Below, piece by piece: positions 14,993 to 23,425 of a stretch of DNA of 32,127 bases. How positions within the stretch are numbered: position 1 is the first letter of the stretch; every line of letters starts with the position of its first letter. Both the position numbers and the translations under genes were made by a program. The stretch is from the NCBI GenBank assembly GCA_030463445.1, contig JAQGFW010031483.1:1-32127 (forward strand), in the 5' to 3' direction. The notes below the pieces were generated by a model, which had not been told where the DNA came from, did not search any database, and saw only the letters and a program-made list of their open reading frames with translations. Source of the stretch: Euplotes aediculatus. Its lineage: Eukaryota > Ciliophora > Spirotrichea > Euplotida > Euplotidae.

Positions 14993-16129
14993 ATGAAAAT
15001 CGGAATTGTTTGTTATCCCACTTTTGGTGGGAGTGGCGTGGTGGCTACCGAACTCGGAAAAGCCCTTGCTAAAAAAGGACATGAAGTACATTTTATTACT
15101 TATACGCAGCCTATTCGCTTAGATTTTTTTAACGAAAATATTTTTTATCACGAAGTAAATATTTCGAGTTATCCGCTTTTTCAATATCCACCTTATGAAT
15201 CTGCATTAGCTGGTAAAATGGTAGATGTTGTCAAGTACGAAAAACTCGATTTACTGCACGTTCATTATGCGATTCCGCACGCAACTTCTGCTTTTTTAGC
15301 AAAACAGATTTTGAAATGCCACGGAATCAATATTCCGGTAGTTACAACACTTCATGGTACAGACATCACAATTATTGGTAAAGACCCTACCTACACACCA
15401 GTTATTACATTTAGTATCAATGAGTCAGATGGTGTTACTTCGGTTTCTGCCGATTTACGAAAAGATACCTTCGATACATTTGATATTAAAAATGAGATTG
15501 ATGTAATTCCGAACTTTGTTGATTTAGAGCGTTTTAAGAAACATCCAAAAGAGCATTTTAAAAAAATTATCTGCCCAAATGGCGAAAAATTGCTTGTGCA
15601 TACATCAAACTTTAGAAAAGTTAAGCGTATAGATGATATTATCAGGATGTATGCCAAGGTAAAACAGTTTGTACCGAGTAAACTACTTTTGGTCGGTGAT
15701 GGTCCCGAACGTGTTGCCATGGAGCATCTCAGTCGTGAGTTAGGTCTCGAAGATTGCGTACGGTTTGTAGGTAAATTAGATGCCATAGAAGAGGTGCTTT
15801 CGGTTGCTGATTTGTTTATAATGCCTTCCGAAAAAGAAAGTTTTGGCTTGGCAGCTCTCGAAGCAATGGCTTGCGAAGTACCAGTAATTTCTTCTAATAC
15901 GGGTGGTTTGCCTGAGCTGAATGTACAAGGAGTTACAGGTTTTTTGAGCAATGTCGGTGATATTGACGATATGGTAAAAAATGCGGTGTATATCTTGCAA
16001 GATGAAAATTTACCAATTTTTAAGGCAAATGCCTTAGCTCATGCTAAAAAATTTGATATTTCGCAGATTGTACCGATGTATGAAGCTCATTATGAAAGAG
16101 TTGTAGCGAAAGTGAAAAACGAAAATTAA
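14993..16129 (+). CDS. bshA: N-acetyl-alpha-D-glucosaminyl L-malate synthase (bacillithiol synthesis)
   Basis: 378 residues from ATG 14993. The frame is open further upstream to 14810, but the extra part is not protein-like and MKIGIVCYPTFGGSGVVATELG is the family's standard start. It is a GT-B glycosyltransferase of family GT4. The N-terminal Gly-rich loop (GGSG), HVHYAIPHA (residues about 76-84), TTLHGTDITIIG, and the nucleotide-sugar motif EKESFGLAALEAMACEVPVISSNTGGLPE (with the E-x7-E pattern) are typical of BshA. It joins UDP-GlcNAc to L-malate in the first step of bacillithiol synthesis in the cytoplasm. bshB and bshC are not in the window. It is monocistronic, followed by a strong terminator. 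Confidence 0.94.
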   Translation: MKIGIVCYPTFGGSGVVATELGKALAKKGHEVHFITYTQPIRLDFFNENIFYHEVNISSYPLFQYPPYESALAGKMVDVVKYEKLDLLHVHYAIPHATSAFLAKQILKCHGINIPVVTTLHGTDITIIGKDPTYTPVITFSINESDGVTSVSADLRKDTFDTFDIKNEIDVIPNFVDLERFKKHPKEHFKKIICPNGEKLLVHTSNFRKVKRIDDIIRMYAKVKQFVPSKLLLVGDGPERVAMEHLSRELGLEDCVRFVGKLDAIEEVLSVADLFIMPSEKESFGLAALEAMACEVPVISSNTGGLPELNVQGVTGFLSNVGDIDDMVKNAVYILQDENLPIFKANALAHAKKFDISQIVPMYEAHYERVVAKVKNEN

Positions 16130-16156
16130 TACTTTGTAAATGAAATTATCATGCTG

Positions 16157-16187
16157 AACGCCCGCTTTTTAGCGGGCGTTTTTGTTT
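16157..16187 (+). terminator. Intrinsic terminator of bshA
   Basis: A perfect 10-bp GC-rich stem (16157-16166 and 16171-16180) with a TTTT loop is followed by TTTGTTT. It lies 28 bases after the bshA stop. Confidence 0.92.
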
Positions 16188-16199
16188 CCCATTTTTGAG

Positions 16200-16226
16200 A
16201 AAAGTGTCCCATTTACGGACACTTTT
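16200..16226. promoter_or_regulatory. Candidate enhancer (upstream activating) dyad for the sigma-54 promoter
   Basis: AAAAGTGTCC (16200-16209) and GGACACTTTT (16217-16226) form a perfect 10-base inverted repeat around a 7-base centre. Its centre is about 88 bp upstream of the transcription start predicted from the -24/-12 element at 16275-16290, the distance at which NtrC-type activators often bind. The bshA terminator just before it already suffices for termination, so this dyad is free for regulation. It is also T-rich on its right side and could act as a second terminator; both readings are possible. Confidence 0.5.
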
Positions 16227-16274
16227 TTGTTTTGTAATTCATTGTAAACTATTGATATATAGGATTTTATGTGC

Positions 16275-16290
16275 TGGCATGCTCGTTGTA
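16275..16290 (+). promoter_or_regulatory. Sigma-54 (-24/-12) promoter of the efflux operon
   Basis: TGGCATGCTCGTTGTA matches the RpoN consensus TGGCACG-N4-TTGCW at all but two positions, with the correct spacing between GG (-25/-24) and the -12 dinucleotide (GT instead of GC). The start would be near 16301, giving a leader of about 35 bases to the adaptor ATG at 16336. A sigma-54-dependent activator is encoded at the far end of the same gene group (23426-24808), which strengthens the assignment. Confidence 0.75.
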
Positions 16291-16335
16291 GAATAGAATG
16301 TGTAATTTATGAAAAATGCTCGAAAATAAAACAAA

Positions 16336-17586
16336 ATGGATAGAGAAATCAACGAGGTAGCAATCAGAAAACAAAAAAGTAAACGATTTTTATGGATTGG
16401 AGTCGTGGTGATTTTAGTGGCCGCTGGTGTTTGGCTGCTCAGAGGTAGTCTTAAAAATACAGTAAAGCGTTCCGAAATCCGATTAGCAGTGGCAGAAATT
16501 GGACCAATCGAAAATACACTTTCTGCGACGGGTGAGGTTCAACCCGAATTTGAGCAAGTCATCACCAGTCCAATTACGGCTGCTATCCAAAATGTTTTTT
16601 TAGATGCAGGGGCTATTGTAAAAACGGGTGATAAAATCTTGGAATTGGATAAAACTATTACCGAATTCGATTTGTCGAAACAGAAAACCCAACTCGAACA
16701 AAAGAAAAACAATATCGTAAAACAAAAGTGGGATTTAGAAAAAAACTACTATGACCTCCGAATTAATGATTCGATTAAGGGTCTGAAAATCAATAGTTTA
16801 AGGGCAGATTTAGAAAATGCCAAGCGACTTCATAAAGCTGGTGGGGGTACTCGTGAAGCTATTGAACAAGCCGACTTAAACCTCAAAATTGCGATTCTTG
16901 AAAAACACCAACTCGAAAACGACATAAAAGTAAAACAGCAGACAATCAGAGCCGATATAAAAGATGCAGAGTTATCATCGCAGATTCAGAGTAATGATTT
17001 ATCTCAACTCGAATACAAACTCCGCAATGCAAATATCGTAGCCAATCGCAGTGGAGTTTTGACCTTTGTCAATAAAAACCTCGGTGTCAAAGTAAGCGAA
17101 GGCGAGATTTTGGCTCGATTGGCAGACTTACGAGGTTTTAGGTTAATTGGTTCAATATCAGATAGTTATATAGACAATGTAAAGGTGGGTATGAGTACAA
17201 TCGTACGTATCAACAATGAAGTTTTGAAAGGTACGCTTGTCAATATCCAGCCATCGGTTCAGAATAATATCATTCGTTTTGATGTATCGCTCGAAGACAA
17301 AATCAATAAATCTTTGCGTCCGAATATGAAAGTTGAGGTTTACCTTGTTACCGAAGCTAAAAATAAAACGGTCAGAGTTGCCAACGGTGCAGCATTCAAC
17401 GGGGCGAGTGTTCAAGATATTTTTGTGATGAAAAAAGATGGTAAAGCCGAACGCCGAACGGTAAAAATGGGACTTGCTAATTTTGACTATGTTGAGATTT
17501 TGGAAGGCATCAGTGCTGGCGAAACGGTCATTATCACCGATTTAAGTAAGTTTAAAAATGCTACCGAATTAGAAATTCAACAATAA
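16336..17586 (+). CDS. HlyD/MacA-type periplasmic adaptor (membrane fusion protein)
   Basis: 416 residues. A short cytoplasmic tail and one transmembrane helix (about 18-35, RFLWIGVVVILVAAGVWLL) anchor it in the inner membrane. Then come a first lipoyl half (ENTLSATGEVQPEF ... PITAAIQNVFLDAGAIVKTGDKILELD, about 55-105), a long alpha-hairpin coiled coil (about 110-235, rich in Lys/Glu/Leu), the second lipoyl half (NRSGVLTFVNKNLGVKVSEGEIL), and beta-barrel and membrane-proximal domains (to 416). It should bridge the inner-membrane ABC transporter to the TolC-like channel encoded 9 bp downstream. It is the first gene of the operon behind the sigma-54 promoter. Confidence 0.9.
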   Translation: MDREINEVAIRKQKSKRFLWIGVVVILVAAGVWLLRGSLKNTVKRSEIRLAVAEIGPIENTLSATGEVQPEFEQVITSPITAAIQNVFLDAGAIVKTGDKILELDKTITEFDLSKQKTQLEQKKNNIVKQKWDLEKNYYDLRINDSIKGLKINSLRADLENAKRLHKAGGGTREAIEQADLNLKIAILEKHQLENDIKVKQQTIRADIKDAELSSQIQSNDLSQLEYKLRNANIVANRSGVLTFVNKNLGVKVSEGEILARLADLRGFRLIGSISDSYIDNVKVGMSTIVRINNEVLKGTLVNIQPSVQNNIIRFDVSLEDKINKSLRPNMKVEVYLVTEAKNKTVRVANGAAFNGASVQDIFVMKKDGKAERRTVKMGLANFDYVEILEGISAGETVIITDLSKFKNATELEIQQ

Positions 17587-17595
17587 GCTATTGAA

Positions 17596-19059
17596 ATGAT
17601 GAACACAAGATTTGAAAAAGCTATAAAAATTGGGGCAATTGGCGTTTTGTTTTTAGCACTTCAAGCTAATGCTCAAACTCAACTGACGCTTGTTGAAGTT
17701 GTTGAGATGTCAAAAAATCAGTCAATTGCGGCTCGGCAAGCTGCAACAACAAAAGAAACAAAGTTTTGGGAGTACCGCACCTTTCAGTCAAATTATAAAC
17801 CTCAACTCAAACTCGAAGGTAATTTACCTGCTTTTTCGAGGGCGTTTCGTGAGGTAATTCAGCCTGATGGAACAATTCAGTTTCAACCGATTCGGTACAA
17901 TAATTCATCGCTGAATCTTTCGCTTTTACAATCGGTAACTCAGACTGGCGGAACGATTTACGCTACGACTCAATTGCAGAGATTCGATGATTTTCAACGA
18001 AAAAACGTACTTTATAATGGTACTCCGTTCGGAATCGGTTATGAGCAGCCACTTTTTAAGTTTAATCCGCTTAAATGGGATAAAAAAATTGAGCCTTTGA
18101 AATTTGATGAAAGTAAACAAACTTATATCGAATCACTCGAAAAAATAGCCATCAATGCAACATTGTATTATTTTGATTTATTGATTGCTCAGGTCAATTT
18201 ACAGATTGCCGAAACCAATTTATCGAATACCGAAAATATCCTAAAAATCGCCAACGAAAAATATGATATTGGCAAAAATACCCGAAACGAAATTTTGCAG
18301 ATTGAACTCGAAATCTTGAAAGCAAAAAAGGCTGTAGGTACTGCCAAACGTGATTTGGAGATAGCCACACTAAACCTGAAAGCCTACACAGGGTTGCAGA
18401 ATGAAAGTAAAATTGAGTTGAATATTCCGACCCAACTTTCGTCGGTTAGTATAAATTCACAAAAGGCTCTGGATGAAGCGTTTGAGAATCGGGGAGATGC
18501 AATTTCTTTCAAACGCCAAATGCTCGAAGCCGAGCGAATGGTTGATAAGGCTATCGGAGATAATGGGCTAAATGCTACATTATCAGCTACTTATGGGTTC
18601 TCGAATCGAGGGCTGAATCTGGCAGAACTTTATGCCAGCCCCAAAAGCCAGCAAACAGTTGAGGTGCAATTAGACATACCGATTTTGGATTGGGGACGCT
18701 CAAAATCTCGATTAAAAACCGCCGAAGCTCAGCGTAAACTAACAGAATATACGGTGGAGCAAGACAAACAGAATTTTAAACAGCAAATTTATACGCAAGT
18801 TACGCTTTTTGAAATGCTAAAAGAGCAATTGACGCTGACCGAACAAGCCGATAAAATTGCATCCGAAAAGTTTAAAATTTCCAATGAAAGGTATATTTTG
18901 GGTAACCTGAGCATTACAGATTTGAGTATCTCGATTCAAGAAAAAGACCAAGCCAAAAGAGATTATATCGGAGCATTACGAGATTATTGGGGGGCTTTTT
19001 ATCAACTCCGCCGTCTTACGCTTTTTGACTTTGAGCGAAACACCAAGATTACATACTAA
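17596..19059 (+). CDS. TolC-type outer-membrane efflux protein
   Basis: 487 residues with a signal peptide (MMNTRFEKAIKIGAIGVLFLALQANAQ; ATG at 17596 or 17599). The mature protein shows the duplicated TolC layout: long helices QLTLVEVVEMSKNQSIAARQAATTKE..., YFDLLIAQVNLQIAETNLSNTENILKIANEKYDIGKNTRNEILQIELEILKAKK... and, in the second half, TVEQDKQNFKQQIYTQVTLFEMLKEQLTLTEQADKIASEKFKISNERYILGNLSITDLSISIQEKDQAKRDYIGALRDYW. Typical features are Y-x-x-G-x-x-[ST] turns between helices. Outer-membrane exit duct of the tripartite exporter. It starts 9 bp after the adaptor gene, so the two are translationally close and co-transcribed. Confidence 0.9.
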   Translation: MMNTRFEKAIKIGAIGVLFLALQANAQTQLTLVEVVEMSKNQSIAARQAATTKETKFWEYRTFQSNYKPQLKLEGNLPAFSRAFREVIQPDGTIQFQPIRYNNSSLNLSLLQSVTQTGGTIYATTQLQRFDDFQRKNVLYNGTPFGIGYEQPLFKFNPLKWDKKIEPLKFDESKQTYIESLEKIAINATLYYFDLLIAQVNLQIAETNLSNTENILKIANEKYDIGKNTRNEILQIELEILKAKKAVGTAKRDLEIATLNLKAYTGLQNESKIELNIPTQLSSVSINSQKALDEAFENRGDAISFKRQMLEAERMVDKAIGDNGLNATLSATYGFSNRGLNLAELYASPKSQQTVEVQLDIPILDWGRSKSRLKTAEAQRKLTEYTVEQDKQNFKQQIYTQVTLFEMLKEQLTLTEQADKIASEKFKISNERYILGNLSITDLSISIQEKDQAKRDYIGALRDYWGAFYQLRRLTLFDFERNTKITY

Positions 19060-19098
19060 ATACAATAATATCAATTTTAATACTTATTCCTCAAGAAA

Positions 19099-19764
19099 AT
19101 GATTATACTACAAAACATTGAAAAAGTCTATCGCACAAGTACCATCGAAACTCTTGCCTTGAATAATATCAATTTGACCGTCGAAAAAGGTGAGTTTTTA
19201 TCAATTATGGGTCCTTCGGGTTGTGGCAAAAGTACGCTTTTGAACGTAATAGGTTTACTCGATGAGCCTTCGAGCGGGGAGGTCAAGATTGATGGTAAAC
19301 GAGCAAGTGGTCTTCCTGACAAAGAGCTGTCGAGATTCAGAAATGAGAAACTTGGTTTCGTATTTCAGAGCTATCACCTCATAAACGATTTGCCAGTTTT
19401 AGATAATGTGGAGTTACCGCTGCTGTATCGTAAAATTTCGGGTGCCGAACGCCGAAGTATGGCAATTGAAGCCCTCGAAAAAGTAGGTTTAAGCAATCGA
19501 ATGAAACATTATCCGTCGCAGCTTTCGGGTGGACAACGCCAAAGAGTAGCGATAGCACGGGCAATTATTGGTAAACCCGAAATCATTTTGGCAGACGAAC
19601 CAACTGGTAATTTGGACAGTACGATGGGAAATGAAATTATGGATATTTTGATGAACCTCAACAAAAACGAAGGTACTACGATTGTGATGGTTACACACGA
19701 CGAAAACATGTCTAAAAGAACCGACCGATTGGTGAGATTATTTGATGGAAGCCAAGTGATGTGA
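19099..19764 (+). CDS. ABC transporter ATPase of the MacB/LolD type
   Basis: 221 residues, one nucleotide-binding domain with no fused membrane part. Walker A GPSGCGKST (38-46), Q-loop FVFQSYHLI (Gln90), signature LSGGQRQRVAIARA (142-155), Walker B IILADEPTGNLDS with catalytic Glu167, and H-loop His200 are all intact. The ELSRFRNEKLGFVFQSYHLINDLPVLDNVELPLLY stretch is the usual one of the MacB/LolD/FtsE group of mechanotransmission ABC systems. It works with the two FtsX-like permeases encoded next, powering transfer of material or force through the adaptor and TolC channel rather than classic transmembrane transport. Confidence 0.93.
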   Translation: MIILQNIEKVYRTSTIETLALNNINLTVEKGEFLSIMGPSGCGKSTLLNVIGLLDEPSSGEVKIDGKRASGLPDKELSRFRNEKLGFVFQSYHLINDLPVLDNVELPLLYRKISGAERRSMAIEALEKVGLSNRMKHYPSQLSGGQRQRVAIARAIIGKPEIILADEPTGNLDSTMGNEIMDILMNLNKNEGTTIVMVTHDENMSKRTDRLVRLFDGSQVM

Positions 19765-19796
19765 TTGGTATTGAACCTTTAAAAACTTTATGAAAA

Positions 19797-21035
19797 ATGC
19801 TTAAAAATTATCTAAAAATAACATTAGCGGTACTCAAACGCCGAAAATTCTTTACGTTTATCAGCTTGTTTGGTATCAGCATGACACTCACCATTTTGGT
19901 TGTGATAACTGCTTTTCTCGACCATCTTTTTTCGGCTGGTTATCCCGAAATAAATAGAGATAAATCTTTATACTCAATGACCTTAGAAGAACTTGACACC
20001 AAAAATCAAGGTCAGCAGGCGGGACCGATGAGTTTTACATTCATCAACAAATACATAAAAACGCTAAAAATACCCGAAAAAATATCATTGACTTCGATGG
20101 TTTCTACGGCGAATATGTACCTTAATGACAATAAAATAAGGGTATTTTTTAAATATACCGATGTTCCGTTTTGGGAGATTCACCAGTTTGATTTCTTAGA
20201 AGGAAAATCCTACACCCAGCAACAAATTGATAACAACGAATTTATTGCAATTATCAATGAAGATTTACGTGATAAATACTTCGGGAAAGGCGTTTCATGT
20301 GTGGGTAAAACTATCGAATTAGACAATCAGAGATTCAGAATTGTAGGAGTAGTAAAGGGAGTGCCAATAACTCGCCCACATACCTCTTCTGATATTTATT
20401 TGCCATATAACACCACCAAAAAAGACCTAAAAGACCAGCATTATCGAGGTAATTTTGCCGCAATCGTTTTGGCAAAAGACAAAGCAGATTTACCCAAAAT
20501 TAAAGCTGAATTTGCTGACGTTGCCCGTAAAATTCCGATTGTTGCGAGAGATGGCTTCAAACCCGATAAACTCAATGTACGGCTGGATGATTATGTCGAA
20601 AGTTTTGTTAAAAATTTGTTCAGGAGCAATGATAACACTGCATTTCTTTACTCTACGCTTGTTTTGTTGGCATTGGTTTTTATGTCGTTGCCAGCCATAA
20701 ATCTAATAAATATCAATACGAGTCGTATTCTTGAAAGAGCCTCCGAAATCGGTATTCGCAAGGCATTTGGAGCGTCTTCTAATGTTTTGGTCGGGCAGTT
20801 TATCGTCGAGAATATCATATTGACACTAATAGGTGGATTCATCTCAATAATACTCTCATTGCTGATTATTATGTACATCAATACCAGTCAGATAATCCCA
20901 AATTCTGATTTAGTCATCAACTGGAAAGTTCTTGGTATTGCCATATTGGCAAGCCTTGTATTTGGTTTATTGTCAGGTGTTTATCCTGCATGGCGTATGT
21001 CTAAAATGCAAATTGTAGATGCCCTCAAAGCATAA
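19797..21035 (+). CDS. FtsX/MacB-like ABC permease, first of two
   Basis: 412 residues with the MacB membrane topology: one N-terminal helix (about 15-40, FFTFISLFGISMTLTILVVITAFL), a large periplasmic domain (about 45-275) of the MacB core type, and three C-terminal helices (about 283-303, 330-360 and 378-400). The FtsX-domain block ILERASEIGIRKAFGASSNVLVGQFIVENIILT and the closing LSGVYPAWRMSKMQIVDALKA are diagnostic. It likely pairs with the second permease (21064-22218) into a heterodimer on the shared ATPase, unlike canonical MacB, which is a homodimer with a fused ATPase. The start codon lies 32 bp after the ATPase stop. Confidence 0.9.
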   Translation: MLKNYLKITLAVLKRRKFFTFISLFGISMTLTILVVITAFLDHLFSAGYPEINRDKSLYSMTLEELDTKNQGQQAGPMSFTFINKYIKTLKIPEKISLTSMVSTANMYLNDNKIRVFFKYTDVPFWEIHQFDFLEGKSYTQQQIDNNEFIAIINEDLRDKYFGKGVSCVGKTIELDNQRFRIVGVVKGVPITRPHTSSDIYLPYNTTKKDLKDQHYRGNFAAIVLAKDKADLPKIKAEFADVARKIPIVARDGFKPDKLNVRLDDYVESFVKNLFRSNDNTAFLYSTLVLLALVFMSLPAINLININTSRILERASEIGIRKAFGASSNVLVGQFIVENIILTLIGGFISIILSLLIIMYINTSQIIPNSDLVINWKVLGIAILASLVFGLLSGVYPAWRMSKMQIVDALKA

Positions 21036-21063
21036 AATTATTCAATAAAATCACTTTTAAATT

Positions 21064-22218
21064 ATGATAAAGCACTTATTTAAACTCATTTGGAAGAAGA
21101 AAAAAAGTAGTATGCTTATGATGCTCGAAATCTTCATTTCGTTTCTAATTCTATTTGCGGTCTCTACAATGGCAGTTTATAACATAAACAATTATGCTAA
21201 TCCTTCGGGAATCCGTTCGGAGAACGTATGGGCTGTTTTTTATAATTTCAATACCGAAAATGACAGCCTAAGAACCATTTATAAGGATTTGACCAAACAA
21301 AAACTCAAAAGTTATAGAGAAGTAGAGTCTTTTTCTTATGCTTCAAACAATATTCCGTATGCGTTTAGTACCTCAAACTGGGCGTTTCAGCATAGCGGAA
21401 AAAACGTCTTGGCTGATGTCATCAATGTAGAGCCAGATTTTCAACAAATACTTGGTATTGAAGTTTCAGAAGGGCGTTGGTTTACCAAAGCCGACCAAGT
21501 AGCCAAAAATATTCCCGTTGTGATTTCGAGAAAGATGAAAAACGAACTCTTTGGAGATGAAAAAGCAGTTGGCAAACTAATCGGCAAAGAAACTAAATAT
21601 GTTGTGATTGGTATTGTAGATAATTTCAAGCACAATAGCGATTTTCAGGAATTATCATTTACGGTATTTCAGCCGTCCGAAAAATGGGATAATCAGATGA
21701 TTATAAAAGTAAAAGACGGTACAAACGCAGATTTTGAAGCCAAAATGACCAAAGAATTACTCAATCTTGGCAAAGATTGGAGTGTGGAGGTGCAGCAGCT
21801 CGAATCTATGCGTGAGGGAAAAAATAAATTTGTTTTGGTTCCGATTTTGGTATTGTTTATTATCTGCGGTTTTTTGGTTTTTAATGTAACATTAGGGCTT
21901 TTTGGAGTACTTTTTCAGACAATCAGCCAACGTAAACAAGAAATTGGTATCCGTCGAGCTATCGGTGCAAACCAAGGTCATATCTTGTGGCATTTTATTG
22001 GCGAAACCACCGTTATTGCCACTTTTGGCGTAACATTAGGCTTATTTTTTGCGGTTCAGTTTCCGTTGCTCAATGTATTTGACCTCTCAACAAGTACCTA
22101 CATTTTGGGAATGTTTTTAGCTTTTATTTTTATATATATATTGGTCGTGATTTGTGCATTTTTGCCAAGCAAACAAGCCTCAAAGATTTATCCTGCATTG
22201 GCACTGCACGAGGGATAA
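21064..22218 (+). CDS. FtsX/MacB-like ABC permease, second of two
   Basis: 384 residues with the same topology: N-terminal helix (about 15-38), a periplasmic domain (about 40-255) shorter than in the first permease, and three C-terminal helices. The family block ISQRKQEIGIRRAIGANQGHILWHFIGETTVIA and the C-terminal LPSKQASKIYPALALHEG are present. The two permeases are clearly diverged, so they are not a recent duplication. The gene ends the operon and is followed after about 40 bp by a strong hairpin. The cargo is not evident; related systems move lipids, lipoproteins, peptides or antibiotics, or respond to envelope-acting peptides. Confidence 0.9.
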   Translation: MIKHLFKLIWKKKKSSMLMMLEIFISFLILFAVSTMAVYNINNYANPSGIRSENVWAVFYNFNTENDSLRTIYKDLTKQKLKSYREVESFSYASNNIPYAFSTSNWAFQHSGKNVLADVINVEPDFQQILGIEVSEGRWFTKADQVAKNIPVVISRKMKNELFGDEKAVGKLIGKETKYVVIGIVDNFKHNSDFQELSFTVFQPSEKWDNQMIIKVKDGTNADFEAKMTKELLNLGKDWSVEVQQLESMREGKNKFVLVPILVLFIICGFLVFNVTLGLFGVLFQTISQRKQEIGIRRAIGANQGHILWHFIGETTVIATFGVTLGLFFAVQFPLLNVFDLSTSTYILGMFLAFIFIYILVVICAFLPSKQASKIYPALALHEG

Positions 22219-22259
22219 TTTGGTAAAATAATGTAACCCAAAACTGGATTTGTGCATCT

Positions 22260-22300
22260 AAAAATCAAGTTGTAGTATTTTTTATACAACTTGATTTTTT
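22260..22300. terminator. Strong hairpin terminator after the permease operon
   Basis: A perfect 15-bp stem (22260-22274 and 22285-22299) with a 10-base loop ends in a T run and begins with an A run, so it can act on both strands. It ends only 17 bases before the next ATG (22317), on the same strand. Confidence 0.88.
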
Positions 22301-22316
22301 ACTTAATCACGCTAAA

Positions 22317-23393
22317 ATGAAAAAGCTCAAACAAACCATTGTAGTTTTCTTACTCACTTCGGTAAATCTTGTATTTGCTCAACAATTAGACTCAAAAATT
22401 GATAGCCTAATTGCTACTACTTTTGTAGATAAAGCAGGGCCGGGGGGTGTTTTTATGATTGCCCAAAATGGTAAACCAATTTATCAAAAAGCCTTCGGAA
22501 AAGCAAATTTGGAATTAGATGTAAATATGACCCCATCACATGTTTTCCAGATAGGTTCGATGACAAAACAATTTACTGCAATCTCGATTTTGATATTGGA
22601 AGAACAAGGCAAATTGAATACAAGTGATACCATTTCTAAATATATTCCAGATTATCCATCAGGAAACAAAATCACGATTCATCATTTGCTCACGCATACG
22701 TCGGGTATCAAAGACTTTACTAAGATGAAATCGCTCCGTGACATTGCACAGAAAGAAATGACACCTAAAATGATGGTAGATTTCTTTAAAAATGAGCCAA
22801 TGGATTTTGTACCGGGCGAAAAATTTGAGTACAATAATTCGGGTTATGTACTTTTAGGATATATAATTGAGTTGGTTTCTGGAGAGAAATATGAAGATTT
22901 TATCGCAAATCATATTTTTAAGAAAGCTAAAATGCAGTATTCGTACTACAACAGTGACCGACAAGTTATTCAGAATAGAGCATACGGTTATCATAAAAAA
23001 GGAGATATTTTTGTAAACAAAACTATCATAAATTACAGTGTTCCATTTTCATCGGGTTCGTTGATGTCCACACCTGAAGATATGCTAAAATGGCAAAATG
23101 CCTTAAATCAAAATTTGATTTTGAAGGCTGAAACTACCAAAAAGGCATTTACAAAATATAAATTGAATAATGGCGAAGAATTTACCTATGGCTATGGATG
23201 GCATATTAGAGAAATAAACAAAACCCCAGCCTACGAACATGGCGGCAGTATTTTTGGGTTTAAATCAATGGGTGTGTATATTCCAAGTCAGGGTATTTAT
23301 GTGGTGGGTTTTACAAACTGTGATTGTAATTCACCAACCCAAATTACACAAGAAATTGCTAAATTGGCACTTGAGGTTTTGGGGAATAAGTAG
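22317..23393 (+). CDS. Exported serine hydrolase, class C beta-lactamase family
   Basis: 358 residues with a signal peptide (MKKLKQTIVVFLLTSVNLVFAQ). The catalytic motifs of the beta-lactamase/DD-peptidase fold are in order: SMTK (Ser81, Lys84), YNN (Tyr172, Asn174) and HGG (His308-Gly310, the KTG equivalent). LLTHTSGIKDF and FVPGEKFEYNNSGYVLLG are typical of the large PF00144 group, which includes peptidases, esterases and amidases. Most members are not true beta-lactamases and the substrate is unknown. It sits between the efflux operon and its two-component genes on the same strand, so periplasmic processing of a peptide cargo or of peptidoglycan is a fair but untested guess. The hairpin just before it leaves almost no space for its own promoter. 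Confidence 0.88.
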   Translation: MKKLKQTIVVFLLTSVNLVFAQQLDSKIDSLIATTFVDKAGPGGVFMIAQNGKPIYQKAFGKANLELDVNMTPSHVFQIGSMTKQFTAISILILEEQGKLNTSDTISKYIPDYPSGNKITIHHLLTHTSGIKDFTKMKSLRDIAQKEMTPKMMVDFFKNEPMDFVPGEKFEYNNSGYVLLGYIIELVSGEKYEDFIANHIFKKAKMQYSYYNSDRQVIQNRAYGYHKKGDIFVNKTIINYSVPFSSGSLMSTPEDMLKWQNALNQNLILKAETTKKAFTKYKLNNGEEFTYGYGWHIREINKTPAYEHGGSIFGFKSMGVYIPSQGIYVVGFTNCDCNSPTQITQEIAKLALEVLGNK

Positions 23394-23425
23394 GTTGAAA
23401 TATTCAATACCGAAATTAATTACGT

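Noticed and set aside
22244-22256. GG...GC pair (CTGGATTTGTGC) as a second sigma-54 promoter before the serine hydrolase
   Set aside because: Only 6 bases separate GG from GC, where sigma-54 requires 10, and the rest of the consensus is missing.
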